Below, piece by piece: positions 1 through 13,500 of a stretch of 64,000 nucleotides of DNA. How positions within the stretch are numbered: the first letter of the stretch is position 1; each line of letters opens with the position of its first letter. Origin of the DNA: Ascaris suum. Taxonomy: Eukaryota > Nematoda > Chromadorea > Rhabditida > Ascarididae. Under the pieces are notes generated by a model, which saw only the letters and a program-made list of their open reading frames with translations, ran no database searches and was not told the origin of the DNA. The position numbers were made by a program, and so were the translations under genes. The DNA lies in contig CM024179.1 of NCBI GenBank assembly GCA_013433145.1, forward strand, positions 992,001-1,056,000. The letters run 5' to 3'.

Positions 1-1397
1 ATAAAAAAAAACACTCGAAAACTTCAATGGCCAAATTATGAGTCGCATTTCATCTACGAGCCAATTTTTCTTAGCGAATTAATTTTCGATTAATAAAGAA
101 TGAAAAAAACCAAACAAATATTTACGTGAAATTAAAAGATGGTGAAAAATGAGAAAGGTTTCCTCCAGGTGATTGCAAAAAGTTGAAAGGTGTGAAAATG
201 GAAACATAGATGCACATTCACGAATTTCTTGTTCCCTTCACCATCAACCCCTCCCCCTCTCCCTCCATCTTGTTTCTTCCCTATACCTTCTCAACATAAG
301 TTCATTCTTATTCCTAATTAGTGATCAAATCATTACGCAGAAGAAAATATTCATTTGCTACCCTCACTACAAATTACTCTACCTCTAACAGCTTAATTAC
401 TTTCTAGTAGTGCAGCATTCTACATTTATATGCAAAGCTAAAAACAGGTTGAACCTGAAAAAACCAACACTAACTACTTGATAAATTACCAATATAAAGA
501 AGTACCCCACAGGTAACTAAATGCATCATTAACGCGAATAAAGCAAACATAAAATATTTCTTAAAAGCATTCATGCTGAGTTAATTTTTGTATAAGAAAT
601 GCCCGAAATACGAGCAAATCCTTATTAATAATGCAAAACAGCTTTTGAAAGAACTCACTCATAGAAAACGATATCCTTATGGAAAGGGTGAGGTGCTATC
701 ACCAAGCCCTTAAGGATGAGTACCACTGAGCTCTATATATAAGAGTACCATTCAGCCTATACATACCCGGTACTATTAAGCTTTACACACAGTGAGTACC
801 CCGCCCCTCATCCCCTTCCCCAACCCTACAAGAAATTTGATCGCTTTATAAGAAATTATTGCACAAAATGAACGAAATTCAAAACATGGCTGTTCTGGAA
901 GTACTGCTTCAAGATCGTCGAATTTAGCCTTGAGGCTCCCCAAATCAAAATCATCCTTGAAATGAACGCAACCTTGGTTAATTTTCCGCTTAAAAATACG
1001 ATTTTCTGTCATGAATTTATACGACCTATCAGTGCGCCCTGTCCTGAATTCCTAAACTCTTCAACAACCACAGCAATTAAAGATGCAAATATGCAAAAAC
1101 TAAGAAAGATGAAACATAAGAGGGAGAGACGGAGAGAAAAAGAGAGAGTAAAAATAAGAAATTCCTAGCAAACAAATTATTCAAAACAAAAACGACAAGA
1201 GGATAAGAGATGAGGAAATAACAGCACGATGTGAGTCATGACAACAATTCATGCGTTAGAACACGACTTGCAGACTTGCATCACGATACTGGCAGACGTA
1301 TTTGTGATGTCTGAAGGACGAGATGAAGCTTTGATATCAATGCGGTGAAGCATTCTATTCTAAACGATGCAAAAAACAACCATTATTTTTTAAATGC
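1..1397. other. 3' flank of LASP gene, no gene seen
   Basis: This stretch lies downstream of the LASP stop codon. It contains only short ORFs without domain character and AT-rich sequence. The first few hundred bases next to the stop should hold the LASP 3' UTR, but I found no AATAAA on the minus strand close to the stop. Around 715-800 the word GAGTACC recurs several times near a TATATATAAG stretch, which is suggestive but not enough to call a promoter. Confidence 0.5.
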
Positions 1398-1553
1398 TCA
1401 GCTGAGATAATGCAATCCAGTGGGTTGCTTCACTCGTTCCACATAATTCGCCGGTAACATTCCCCATTGTAATGTTCTTTGTACGGTGCCCGTCATCCAA
1501 CCTTCGTCTACCTTTTGACAATTTACTATGATATCGCCTTCAATGAACGTCAC
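1398..1553 (-). CDS. lasp-1: LASP exon 9: second half of SH3 and stop
   Basis: Begins in phase 0 after ATTGCAG with [20 protein letters not shown] and continues through [16 protein letters not shown] and a short tail ending HYLS before TGA. The conserved second Trp of the WW doublet is Met here, as in vertebrate LASP, and the ALPANYV-type end is intact. The ligand-binding surface therefore looks functional. Confidence 0.94.
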   Translation of the reverse strand: MTFIEGDIIVNCQKVDEGWMTGTVQRTLQWGMLPANYVERVKQPTGLHYLS

Positions 1554-4500
1554 CTGCAATCAAATATTGGTAACTTTCGATTGATATCGAATAGAAGGTT
1601 CTAAGAATTCAAAGACTTGTGTTTCATCAACGAGGCTCATTCAAATAACCTCTGCATTCCCATCACCGAAACTATTCAATGGGAAGCGAGGGAAATGGAT
1701 TGGACGAGATATAGGAAGATATAAAGATCCAGGTAGGAAGGTATACACAGCTGTATACGGGGAAAAAATGGGATGGGACGGCATTCAAAGCTAAAAGTCG
1801 GGAAGGCGATAGCATAGCATTCGGAGTCTTACTCCGGAAAGGAGGAGTGCTAGGGGATACAGGAAGTAAAATTGTAATGAAGTAAAAAAACTCCTTCATA
1901 AAAGAAAAAGAAAACAAAAGTTCCATCCAAGGTACTTTAAATGAAAGCTGGCAATTTGCCAATTGCTGGGGTATTTCATAGATCCCACGCAAAGTTTATA
2001 CACACAGCATCATCTTCTCTTCAGTGTAATTTTCACATATTCTTAGAAAAATTTCAGTAAAAATAAAAAGAAATAGACTGGAAATCTCCGTGGAGTCTCA
2101 CCAAAAACCCCCTCGGAATTCTCTCCAAAAATTCCCCACAGCCAAAAAAATAAACGCTCTCTTCCTTCGCTCACATCTAATTTGCGATTTCTATACGTTT
2201 GACTTGTTTGCAATTCTCTCATCAGTCATAATTGAATTCATTCGTCATATTCCAATCAATAATAAAAATTTCTAAATCAATTTTAAAAGCCAATTCAACG
2301 AAATATCACAATATTTCAGCTCTAAGCGATGCAATTTTCCGCAAAAACATTCAACATCCCTATGTGAGTCTCAAGGTCAACAAGTATATAGCGGCGGTAT
2401 CTAACCTCAAAGCTTTAGCCTTATTGCCGGTAAGAATATGAATCGGTACTGACCGTCAAAGATAGATAGAAAACCAAAATCCCCCCCCCCTAAAAAGTAA
2501 TCAAAACACCACCGCACTTTAAAAGTGGTCTTAAACGTCAATACTTCCATGTGCTAGCGAATTCGATGGTATATTGGTGTTTCGACCCTTAAAAACGGGT
2601 GAATACCGATTATGAGCGGTAAATTACGGTGGCCTTCACAATTCAAAAACGAATTATGCAATCTCCGCGAACCTATCGAACTGCTGTATCTTCCCGCTGA
2701 TATTACTGTTAGGTGTTATATATTATAAGGTGCGTTATATTATTCAATTGTTCCCTCACATATATTATTGAAAATACTATCTGCTCCCTAATACTGTTGT
2801 TATAAGAACCAATACATCAAAAGATATGCACAAAAATATATTCGTTACAGATTAGATTCCGGTACGTTGTGTCGATCGTTATTTCTGTCATCACAAGTAT
2901 CAACTGCAACTTGAATTAAAACCGCTCCGGAAACAAATCCGCTGAGGAATCCCGGAAGTCAGGAATTTACGAATCATTTGAATTTCTATAGCACCCGATT
3001 TCGCTACGGAATTCTCCAAATTCATGGCTCGAAATCAAAAGTCGCTCTAGGATTAGCAATTGGGTATGTTGACGTCATAGGGGAAGTTTCGATGTACAGC
3101 ATTAAAGAAATTAAACGCGCTTCTAAAGAACGCCTAACGGATATTTGGTGCCTAACAGCAAATCATCACGTGTGCATTAGTGACAGCTGCTTTAAAAAAA
3201 AAACAACTTAGGCTTGGATTATGTTGAAGACGATAAAATCTCGACGGCTTCCCCTTTGGCAAATTTAAAGAAGCCACAGAAATACAAAATATTATCGGTA
3301 TTTTCAAGACACCAAAATAAACCAACAAAATCGATAATAACAAGCCTCCCACTAAAGCTAGTTCACAACCGCATTTCATCGTTCATAATCGGTGTTCATC
3401 CCCGTATCCAATATATCATCTCTTTGACTAGCCACCTTTCCTACTTCAGAGGGGGCTTTATTTAACTGATAACGGTAAGCTGAACGATTATAAATATACA
3501 AATATGCGCATTGCATGCTGCAATATACCCATTAAGAAAAAGGGCACTTTGAATAATAAGCGTGCGTCGGTAAACTTGCATTTCCCCAGGAAATAGAACA
3601 TTTACGGTGACCGCTAATTATGTGTTCATCAAATTTTCAACACTCACTAATGAAATTATTGCACAGTATTTCAGTCGACAATCAAATAACAACGTTTACC
3701 TGTCCTTCGGATAAAATCCGAAATTCAAAAACATTCGATGACATCAAGATTTCAATATTCGTCAACAAAATTGCAGCCGACATTTGCGCCATTTCTGCTG
3801 ATAGCTATCTTGACAAATTTTCAACAACAGTAACTACTGCTCACTTCATCCTCGTTAACAGCATAGAACTGACATTTGCGCCATTTCTGCTGACAGCTTT
3901 CAAAAAATTGAACTATCTTGCCAAACTTTCACAAATAACTACTGCTCACTTAGTCCTCGTTAACAGCATAGAACTGACATTTGCGCCATTTCTGCTGACA
4001 GCTTTCAAAAAATTGAACTATCTTGCCAAACTTTCACAAATAACTACTGCTCACTTAGTCCTCGTTAACAGCATAGAACTGACATTTGCGCCATTTCTGC
4101 TGATAGCTTTCAAAAAATTGAACTATCTTGCCAAACTTTCACAAATAACTACTGCTCACTTAGTCCTCGTTAACAGCATAGAACTGACATTTGCGCTATT
4201 TCTACTGATAGCTCTCAAAAAGTTGAACCATCTTCACCAATTTTTAACAACAATAATCGCTTACTTCATCTTTATCTGCAGCCGTATAATCATAGAGTGC
4301 TTTCACAGTGAATCCACTACTTCCAGTGAAGCCTTTTTTAGCGCCTGCACTTTGCGCGTTGACATTCCCCGCTGAAGTTTGTGTTGGGGCGGCTTTTTGT
4401 GCACCTGTAGTCGTTTGAGCGCCTCCTTTCGTACCACTCATCGAACCTGAAAAACAATCATGAACCATCATAATAAGCTTAGTCGAATTATGCATAGTTG

Positions 4501-7500
4501 AATAATTAAGCGAGGGATTTCGCATAAGCTTAAATCCATGCAATCTAGTCTCCTTTTATAACTAATAATTAAATTTATTCATGCGAAGATATTAGTAAAG
4601 AAAAACGCAACAATTACTTCACTTCTGAAATTATTTCTTCAGGACAACATTGAACAAAGCGACGATTAGTGAAGACAATGAATGGATCGCCAAAGTGAAG
4701 CACCATAATACCACTTAAATAACCAAACTTTTGTTTTTATCTATATAGCTGAGATCATTTTAAAGCAAAAAAAAAAGCAAATTATAAATGTGATTAACCT
4801 AAAGGTAAAGACGAAACTCAGAAAACATGACAAATATAATTAACCTTACAGGTAAGGATAAAGGTACGACACTATCAACTCCATATAAACAAAAGATGAA
4901 TAATGTAAGCATTAACATAAACGTTATCAACAATAAAATAGACATTTCGGCATACAATACGGGAATAATACAAAGAAATAAGAAACTGTAATTACTATAA
5001 GTCAAGAGTAACGATATGAATGATACTGTCGGAATAAAAATACAGGTAAAAAAAATACAACAATCAACTCTCGGATGGATAATTATCCAAGGAAAGAAAA
5101 GAAAAAAAAACTGAGAAATTCAAAGCATTAAATAAATCGCTTTAAATATCTATCTATGTAGTCTCAAACACTACGATGAACAGTGTATATATTAAATAGA
5201 TCTTATTAAAAAAAAATAAATAAAAAAAAAAAATAAAAAAATAAAATAAAAGAGGAATTGAAGTGTAACAATAAAATCCAATTGTCCGATGATGATGCAG
5301 ATAGTTTATTCAATATTTCAGTACCTTATTCTAGTAATATCGAAATAAACATGAACGCTTATAGTGGATATTGCAGCACGATGTATCTATATCCTTATAT
5401 ACTGCATAAACAACCCCCCCCCCCCCCACACCACCTTTGAATATCGCACACATTTTTTGATTTAAAACAATGATAAATGATTGCAAGTAATTAAATTCTC
5501 TACTAATATAATATTTTCATTAATCTCTCCTTATAAAAGCTCATTTCGTGATTTCTTTAAAAAATTATCGATACGTTGAAAAACCAACAATAATAAAAAC
5601 GATACGGGATAAAGTTGAACAATTCAAATTTCTATTCTTGAAAAAAAAAAATCTTATGCCGAAAAATTTATCTTCACAAAAATGACACTCGCTAGAAGAA
5701 TTGAACCTCAATCTTTTGTGTTCCGCTCAAGCGATTTAACCATTCGGCTATGCAACTTAAACAATATTTCAATTTAGAATTGAGTCCAACAGAAATCTAT
5801 ACGTTCGATGTGTAAAATTTATTCATCAATTTTTCGTCATCGAAACAAAAAATAGAGCAGCGCTTATCGCATATACCAAACTATTCTATCAACTACTACA
5901 TCCAACTACACTTGTACAAGTTACAATACTAATTCGCTATCGCAGATTTTCATTTAGAAAAAAAAAAAGTAATCAATACAGCACAATACAATATCAATAT
6001 AGCCCACATCACATAAACTATACACATATTAAGTTTAAGGGCAATTGCGTAGATTATTGAGTACTTCCACCCGAAACCATATCGCTGTTTAGAACTAAAA
6101 AAAAAGCCGATGGCATTGAGGTAGAGTACCACTTCCACTAGGTTTACCTCATCAGATTTACTCAAAAAAAAAAAAAAAATTCCACATAATCACTCGAATT
6201 GCCGCGATTTCACGATCAACATAAACATCCACAAACACAACAACAAATGAAACAAAGCAAAAAATAAAAGATAAATTAAAAAAAGAATGAAAAGAACACA
6301 TCAAAGACCACGTGAATATGTAACTCAAAAATCTCGACCAATAGAATCAGAAATTGCAAAGCAAATTTGCACAGAAAAAAAAAAGCAGCTATAAAAATAG
6401 CTATAAGCGAAGCGAAGAAAGCGAATAGGAGGCGATAGAAGCGTACCGATTTTTTCAGCTGCTCGACTTGATCCCACTGTACCCCAATTGCCATTGAGGG
6501 GATCGTAATCGGCGATACTTCCCACTTGCCGTTGTTGAATTGGCACTGCAATTCTTACGTACGTTCAAAAAAAAAAGCACTGCAACCGTTTATTGTGCTA
6601 ACCCCTCCCATATCAGTATCGAACTGCTATCCAATATAATAATATTCCCACTTTCCGTCTTTTTTTTTTGCCCAAGGAATAAGAAATACGATCCCAACCA
6701 ACATATTAGAGGAAAGGAATTAAGGGGAAAGGTCAACGGCGCGAGAAAGATGACAAGGGAGAATTTCCAAAATGGATTAATTTTGAAAAAATCTTGCGGA
6801 TATTTTCTTATGCATTCTGATGGTGGATCGCTAATCAAATTTTCATCTATTCATCACTTAAAATCAGAAGAAAGAAAAAGTCATATATCGACCGATCGAG
6901 CAATTATTCAAATTTTACGCTAATCATTACATAATAAATAGAGAGCAAGCATCTCATTGTAATGCATCAGAACATAATCAGAAATAAAAAAAAAAACTAA
7001 CAGCAGCAATTATTTCGAAAGGATATCACAGAAAAGAGGCTCTGAAGGAAGGTTGTTAGATGGACAACAAAAAAAAAAATTTCTAAAAGGAAGGAAGGAG
7101 AAGGAGAACCGTTGAACTAGCAGGTACCGCGAAAAAATTCGGAAAATTGCTCAAAATACAATCGAATAAATCTCTTCTTGGAAAGTACCACAATTCAAAG
7201 TTATAAATAACATCTCGCATCATGATTCCACGGAAAAAGACCGCTCCTATCGTCTTATTCTCCTTTCCCCCATCCTCCGCCCCGGCCCTCTGATACCAGC
7301 TAGGCCTTAGCCAGAGAAACTCGAAAGAAAGCTAACTTGGAAGTAGTTGTGCAAAACGCTTCCGCAAAAATCAATCCACAGAGACTGACTCCGATATATG
7401 ACGCTTTGCATACTCTCTATAGTGATTGATATGCCCATAGGGGGTAAGAGTTTTTGAAACGCGAATTAAATCGCCGACTTAAGGAAGTGGTTCGATTAGA

Positions 7501-10500
7501 TGCTCGAAAAGCTATCGATCTTGCATATCACTAAATATGCTCAAATTTAACCATTATAAAAATCATGCAATACAAATATCGCAAACAACAGAAATCAAAA
7601 AAAAAAGAGAAACATTCAACGATGCAGAAATCAGCATTCAATTAGTGCACTCATATTGCCTTAATAAGTAAGAAAATAAAGAAAAATCAACACAAACACA
7701 TAAATCAAACTGAATATAAGCAGATAAATTGCAACTAAAATACAGAAGTAGTAGTAGAAATAATATAAATGCACACTGCATATTGCCATTCAAGTTATCA
7801 TTCAAATTCAATTCGAATATTAACATAAGACACATTGAAAGTTATTCAAAAATAAACCCGAAAGTCTTAAGTATGCAAAAAATAAACATTCGAGAAAAAG
7901 CTAACAGAATCCCTATTAGAAGAAATCGTGTCATCTTATATCCATCTCATTATTCAGCTTTCCCTCCTCCCCTTCGTTGCTTCTTTCCCATTCCTAGTAG
8001 GAATAAACTCAATTTTCTAAGACGATATGAATTTCACATTAAAACATCGCTAGAGTGATCCCTAATAATGCCGCCTTTTCTGATATTAACATTTAAAAAA
8101 AGAGAGAATAGCTGGAACAATTTTCTACTTGAGGCTGCAGGGGGGGGGGGGGGGGGGGGGAGGGGAGAAGAAGAAGGAAAGGAGGGTTCAGCTGGAGCGG
8201 ACTGGTTACGAAGATAGGTACACAATACAAAATTCTTCGACAACGATACTTTCGAACCAAGATGCCGAAATAAAAACACCACAGGCACTTACATGCGAAC
8301 TATTATTTTTATAGAAGATACCCTGGCTATCGAAAACAATATTCCCTTGAAATATCGCGTTCCCACATAGTGAAACCCCTCTAAACCAGTGACTTTTAGC
8401 TTTAAAAGATGAAGCAGATACTGCTTAAAAACTTCATAAAACACCACACCAACTCTCAACCCCTCCCCCTCACCCTGTCGTTACCCATAGAAGTGGGTAA
8501 CACCACGTTACCCATAAAAGTTGAAAAATAGTGCAATCTATGAGAGTGAACAAGAAGTGCAAGAATGAATACTTTGCATGCATATATCATCGTACCTTTA
8601 CCACCATGTTCAGAAGAGTAGATCACTGTTCCAGATTGTGATGCCAAACGATTCGAATATGGTGTATTACCCATGGATGGCATTTGTGCAGGTGTATAGC
8701 TAGACGGCGATTCAGGTACGTTGTAAGAAGTTGCTGCAAACATCGCAACGCATGCGAAAGCCATACCAATTATTACTGCATTATTATAAATATAGTAAGT
8801 AGTAAGTAGTAGTATTGTAGTATTATAGTATCACGGCAATCCACAAGCAGCAACCGATGTTATGTGGATTATTCCCTTCCCCTCCCCCCCCCCCCCCCAT
8901 TTATCATCCTGGATCATTGATAAATAAAATTATTATATTCGTTCATGGAATAAATCAACCCTCAAATATTCATAAGTTATGTATCGCGAATGCCAAGGTC
9001 TGCGAATACAAAATTCTTTGACTCTAAATCTAGATGCCACTGGGCATTCACATGGGGATTATTGGCTGCCCCGTTCAACAACAAAACAAACATAATAGAC
9101 AAAACCTAAATATAGATTTATAAATGTATTTTACGATACCATATAGATTCCACTATTGCCCCGTGGGTTTTTACATTGCTCAATTATAATTTAATAAGTC
9201 ATTAGGAGTGTTTAACTCGAACAATGCTCATAAAGTCATAAATACTTCTACTGTGATAGACAAATGTATTCCGGTTTAGCATAAATCCGGATTTACCGGA
9301 CAACATTTGAATTTCACTTCTTAGCACAATACTTTCGATTCAATAATCAGTCAATATTGGTATAAATTACTATTACAATTAATATCAACTCAAAATTATG
9401 ACAAGGTTTTAAAATTAACGAAGATTTCTACTGCAAAAGTTGAAAGTTTTCAATTCTATAAATATTCGTCATCTCTATAAGAAGGTATACCCATGGAAAT
9501 GCAATAATATAAAGAAAATGATCAAAAAATGTACACCGATAAGCGTTGCATTACAATTATCGCATTTGCAATCTATAATCATCAACGTAATAATAAAGAA
9601 TATTTCCATATTGGACGGATAATATGAACTGAACTTAATAAAAATAAAAAGGCACGATGACAACAAAACAATTTGGGGTAAAAAATAACACCTTAAGCCG
9701 AAAGGCCAGCTGCTTCTGCCTGGGTAATTTTTGCCACCTATATTGCCGATTTTCCCCTCTCTTTTTCTCTTTTATTTTTTCTCTCTCTCTCCATGACTTA
9801 TTCCCAAACATACAGTCGAGGAATTCCAATCAGTTGTAGCGAGAAAGTTAAAATAAACCGCATGGTACGATGTAACCAAATAGAGGATCCATAATGGAAA
9901 CCGCGGTGTTCAATTACTACCTGAGATCGAGGAAAACCTCCTTACCTTATGGCCTGCCAAACCCTCCTTTATATGACTTGCCAAATCCTTAGATTAGTCA
10001 ACCATCACGTCGACTTAGAAATCTTTATTACAGGATAGAGCTCGAAATTATGAAAGTCTCTATGAGAAAAAATGGCTCGAAATTATTGCGGAAAAATACA
10101 AATTTTCGCACTTTCTATATATTACACCTGGTTGCAAATTAAGCTATATGCTTCATAACTGTTGCACAACACCAATCGATAACCATTCTTAAGAGGATGG
10201 CTTAATATGAGTTTCTGCATTACAGCCCACGATCGACTGCTCAAATATGCAAAAATAAATATACTTAAAAAAAAAAACAAATCGTTCCTGCACCCAACTG
10301 ATCGCAAGATCAAAACCGACTTACAAGTTCTACAGCTTGCAAATTCCAGTTATTAAATAAACAAGATGCGCATACATACATATGCACACACAGACATATG
10401 GCATCACAATAATATACTTCTTTTCAAAAACCCACAAAAAAAATCAGCGGTAAGTACGATCATAATTCATGCACCAATCAATCATCTCTTTCATCATAAA

Positions 10501-13500
10501 CCGACTACCGTTGCCTTCTGAGGAACCATCGGATCTACCCCCCCCCCCCCTCTCTCTCTTCCCAACGAATTAAAAAATTGCACTCAACCAATAACGAACG
10601 CATCCAATGCTATTAATCCTCATTAAACCTCATTTCTTACCTATTACGCTCTTTCGTCCTCCTCATCAATAAATATAAAAAATTAAAAAGAAAATGAAAT
10701 AATAAATAACTAGTAACCTTATCATAGTTATCCTTTAATCCACTTACAAATGTGAACATGTTTTAAATCATCGTATAAATGTCAAAACAGCAACTTTTTT
10801 TATCATCATAATTTTATTCTCATCAGTTGTTTATAGCCAAATTCCCGAGAAATTAATACGAAACGCAAAATTAAACAATCGTAGCCAAGAATGCTTCTCA
10901 AAAATAATATGCAAATTATCGTCAGCTAATCAGCTATTCGAATAATCTTCCCACCTAAATACTATCCAAGTATTCAGGTATTCACATAAATATGCAAAAT
11001 ATTAAGAAATTACCGTACAGCTGAAATTCGGAATTAATCACAAATAATGCCGCCCCCCCCCCCCTAAAACCAAATATAATTTCGAACATTCCTACTACGC
11101 AGATTGTTCCATACATATACTATCGTTGAATAATTCTTGGAACGCAATCATCTATTAAATATTTTTGTTTCCGACTAAAATGCAGTCTTGGCGACGAGTA
11201 AAACGTTCAAAGAAAGAAATAAGCTTACACCTCGAAAGGACTGACAACATCCAAAGTGAGGTAAAGCGACAAGAGATCTAAACAACTCTAATATGATCTG
11301 CGCCTCTAAGGTGCAAATTGCCACACTGGTCAAAGTCGAAGATTATCGCAGAAGTCGATATTCACAATACTTTACCCCTATTTCATCGAATATCCAAAAA
11401 AAAAAAATGATTTGGCGCACTTTCTTTTAACATCATTCCTTGTTTCACTGCACAAATCCCCTCCATACTTATAACGATCATGCTATTCAAGCGGATTGCG
11501 CTCCGTAGCGACACAAGCAGTACATCAATACTAAGTGGAAAAATCAAAATTGAAAAAGAAAAAAACCCACCACCTCATTTGTAGTCCGCAGAGGGATGAC
11601 AGCAAAACCCCTATCAATATCACGGAAGTCTGTTTTGAAAATATTACGCCAGCTTGCCATCTCCCATCTTTCTTTTACGAGGAGAATAAAACACTGTTTA
11701 TAAAAGCCGACTGCCGCATTCGAGTCTCCAATTTTTCTATGTAATCCAGCATCAATCCTCATGGTGATGCGTAAAAAATAATACCAAACAACCTAATAAT
11801 TAATACATTTAATCAGCAATTTTGATCAAAAAAATAACCAGGAGCATAAACGATGGCCCAAATACATGAGAAGTAGCCGGAGTACAAGGCGAAACTGTGT
11901 CGACGATGCTACTTGTGAAGATTGATCAACGATCAACTAGCTTCCTCACCAATATTGCCGCATGAGTTCCCAAACAGATGTTGCCCATACCACAATAACA
12001 GTAACCCATGATCAAATTACTGCCCCAAGGGATAATATTCCATACAAAAACGGTGTCGAACTCGAAAAAAAAAACGTTTAGATCAGGCATAGAATCTCAT
12101 TTGTACCAATTTTAAAATCACTCAAACATTACAATAAAATAACACAAATACTTGAGAAGTTAAAAATAACCGACTTGGAACAAAAAACAACAGGGAAATT
12201 TAAAAAAAAAAGCAAAACTGAACTATAGAATACCGCCCAGAATTCCCTATCCAAAAATAATGAAGCAAAAAAAAAATCGCCAAATTCAAAATAAAACAAA
12301 AGGACACATTTTAAAGAAACGCCTTTCATGCGTCTACTTTTATCGTATAGCTATTAATAAAACCCCCTTTCCAAAAAAAAAAAACTCGAAAATTTTCAAA
12401 TCATATTGGTCATATATATCAAATTTTTTGGAGGTCTTCATATCAATAAATTTCAACTGTAACATTCCCGATAACCTCAGTTTTCTTCCAAAAAAAAAAA
12501 AAAAAAACTAGTAAATTTCATTCGATCACTACTATTAAAAAACGCCTATAGGCGATCATTAGTTGAATTCGAATTGCTCAACACTGATCCAACTGAATTG
12601 AACTGATGAGCGGTAAATATGGTATCGGTAGCTGGATAAAAACGCACTTGAATTGGGAATGTCAACTCACTTTGTCCATTGGTCGCAGCTGACTGTTGCT
12701 CAGCCGGTGGCCTCACTTCATCTTGAAGTCTTTTCTTCTCAATTTCACCGTGATATGCAACCTAATTTTAAATAAATATCATTCATTATAGAGTGGAATT
12801 CTCATCATCAATACACTTCTCAAATAATTGAGATAACTGAATTCCTTTAGAAAAAATTATAAATGAATTCATTCAAATCATTTCAATATATTCAATACTC
12901 AAATTTTATACTCAATTCATATTCAATTACTCAAAATCAATTTATACTCAATTAAATTATTCAAGAAATAAATCACTTCTTAATATTTCTCTTCTTCTCG
13001 TGAATGAGAAACAAATGATCATGCCCTAATTTAAAAAATTAAAAATGATAGACAGATTGACTGATAATAAAAAAAAATCCACCAAAACTTCGTTATGCTA
13101 ACAACTAGCCAATCGTATTATGGTTAAAATATTACATTAAAATGCATAAAGCATGAAAAGATTAACTCAAAGAAAAATCCACTCGTACTCAAAGCCTTTA
13201 CCAAAAAAAAAAAAACCGAATTTAAAGATCCTTGATAAGATCCATAAAATCACAGCAACCTTATAAAAGAAAAAGAACGGACAGAGGAAAAATGATGATA
13301 GAGCCATATAAAAAAATTAAGTGGATTTCAAATAATGAGTGGTAGTCTGCTTGACAGTAGAGCTAAGCAATCTCTAAACAATATACCAAACAGAAATAAT
13401 CACCACTTTAAACATACATGGTACATGAAAAGATCCTATAAGCTACACAGGTAAAAGGTCTTATAGATAAGCTGACCAAAACAATTTGAAACACCGAATA

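Noticed and set aside
3620..4375. 251-codon plus-strand ORF with repeated [11 protein letters not shown] units
   Set aside because: It is the plus-strand reading of the 105-bp array and the antisense of LASP exon 8. The repeat length divisible by three explains the open frame; it has no independent coding signature.
6540..6923. 127-codon plus-strand ORF
   Set aside because: Composition follows local AT-rich intron; it starts antisense to LASP exon 7 and shows no motif.
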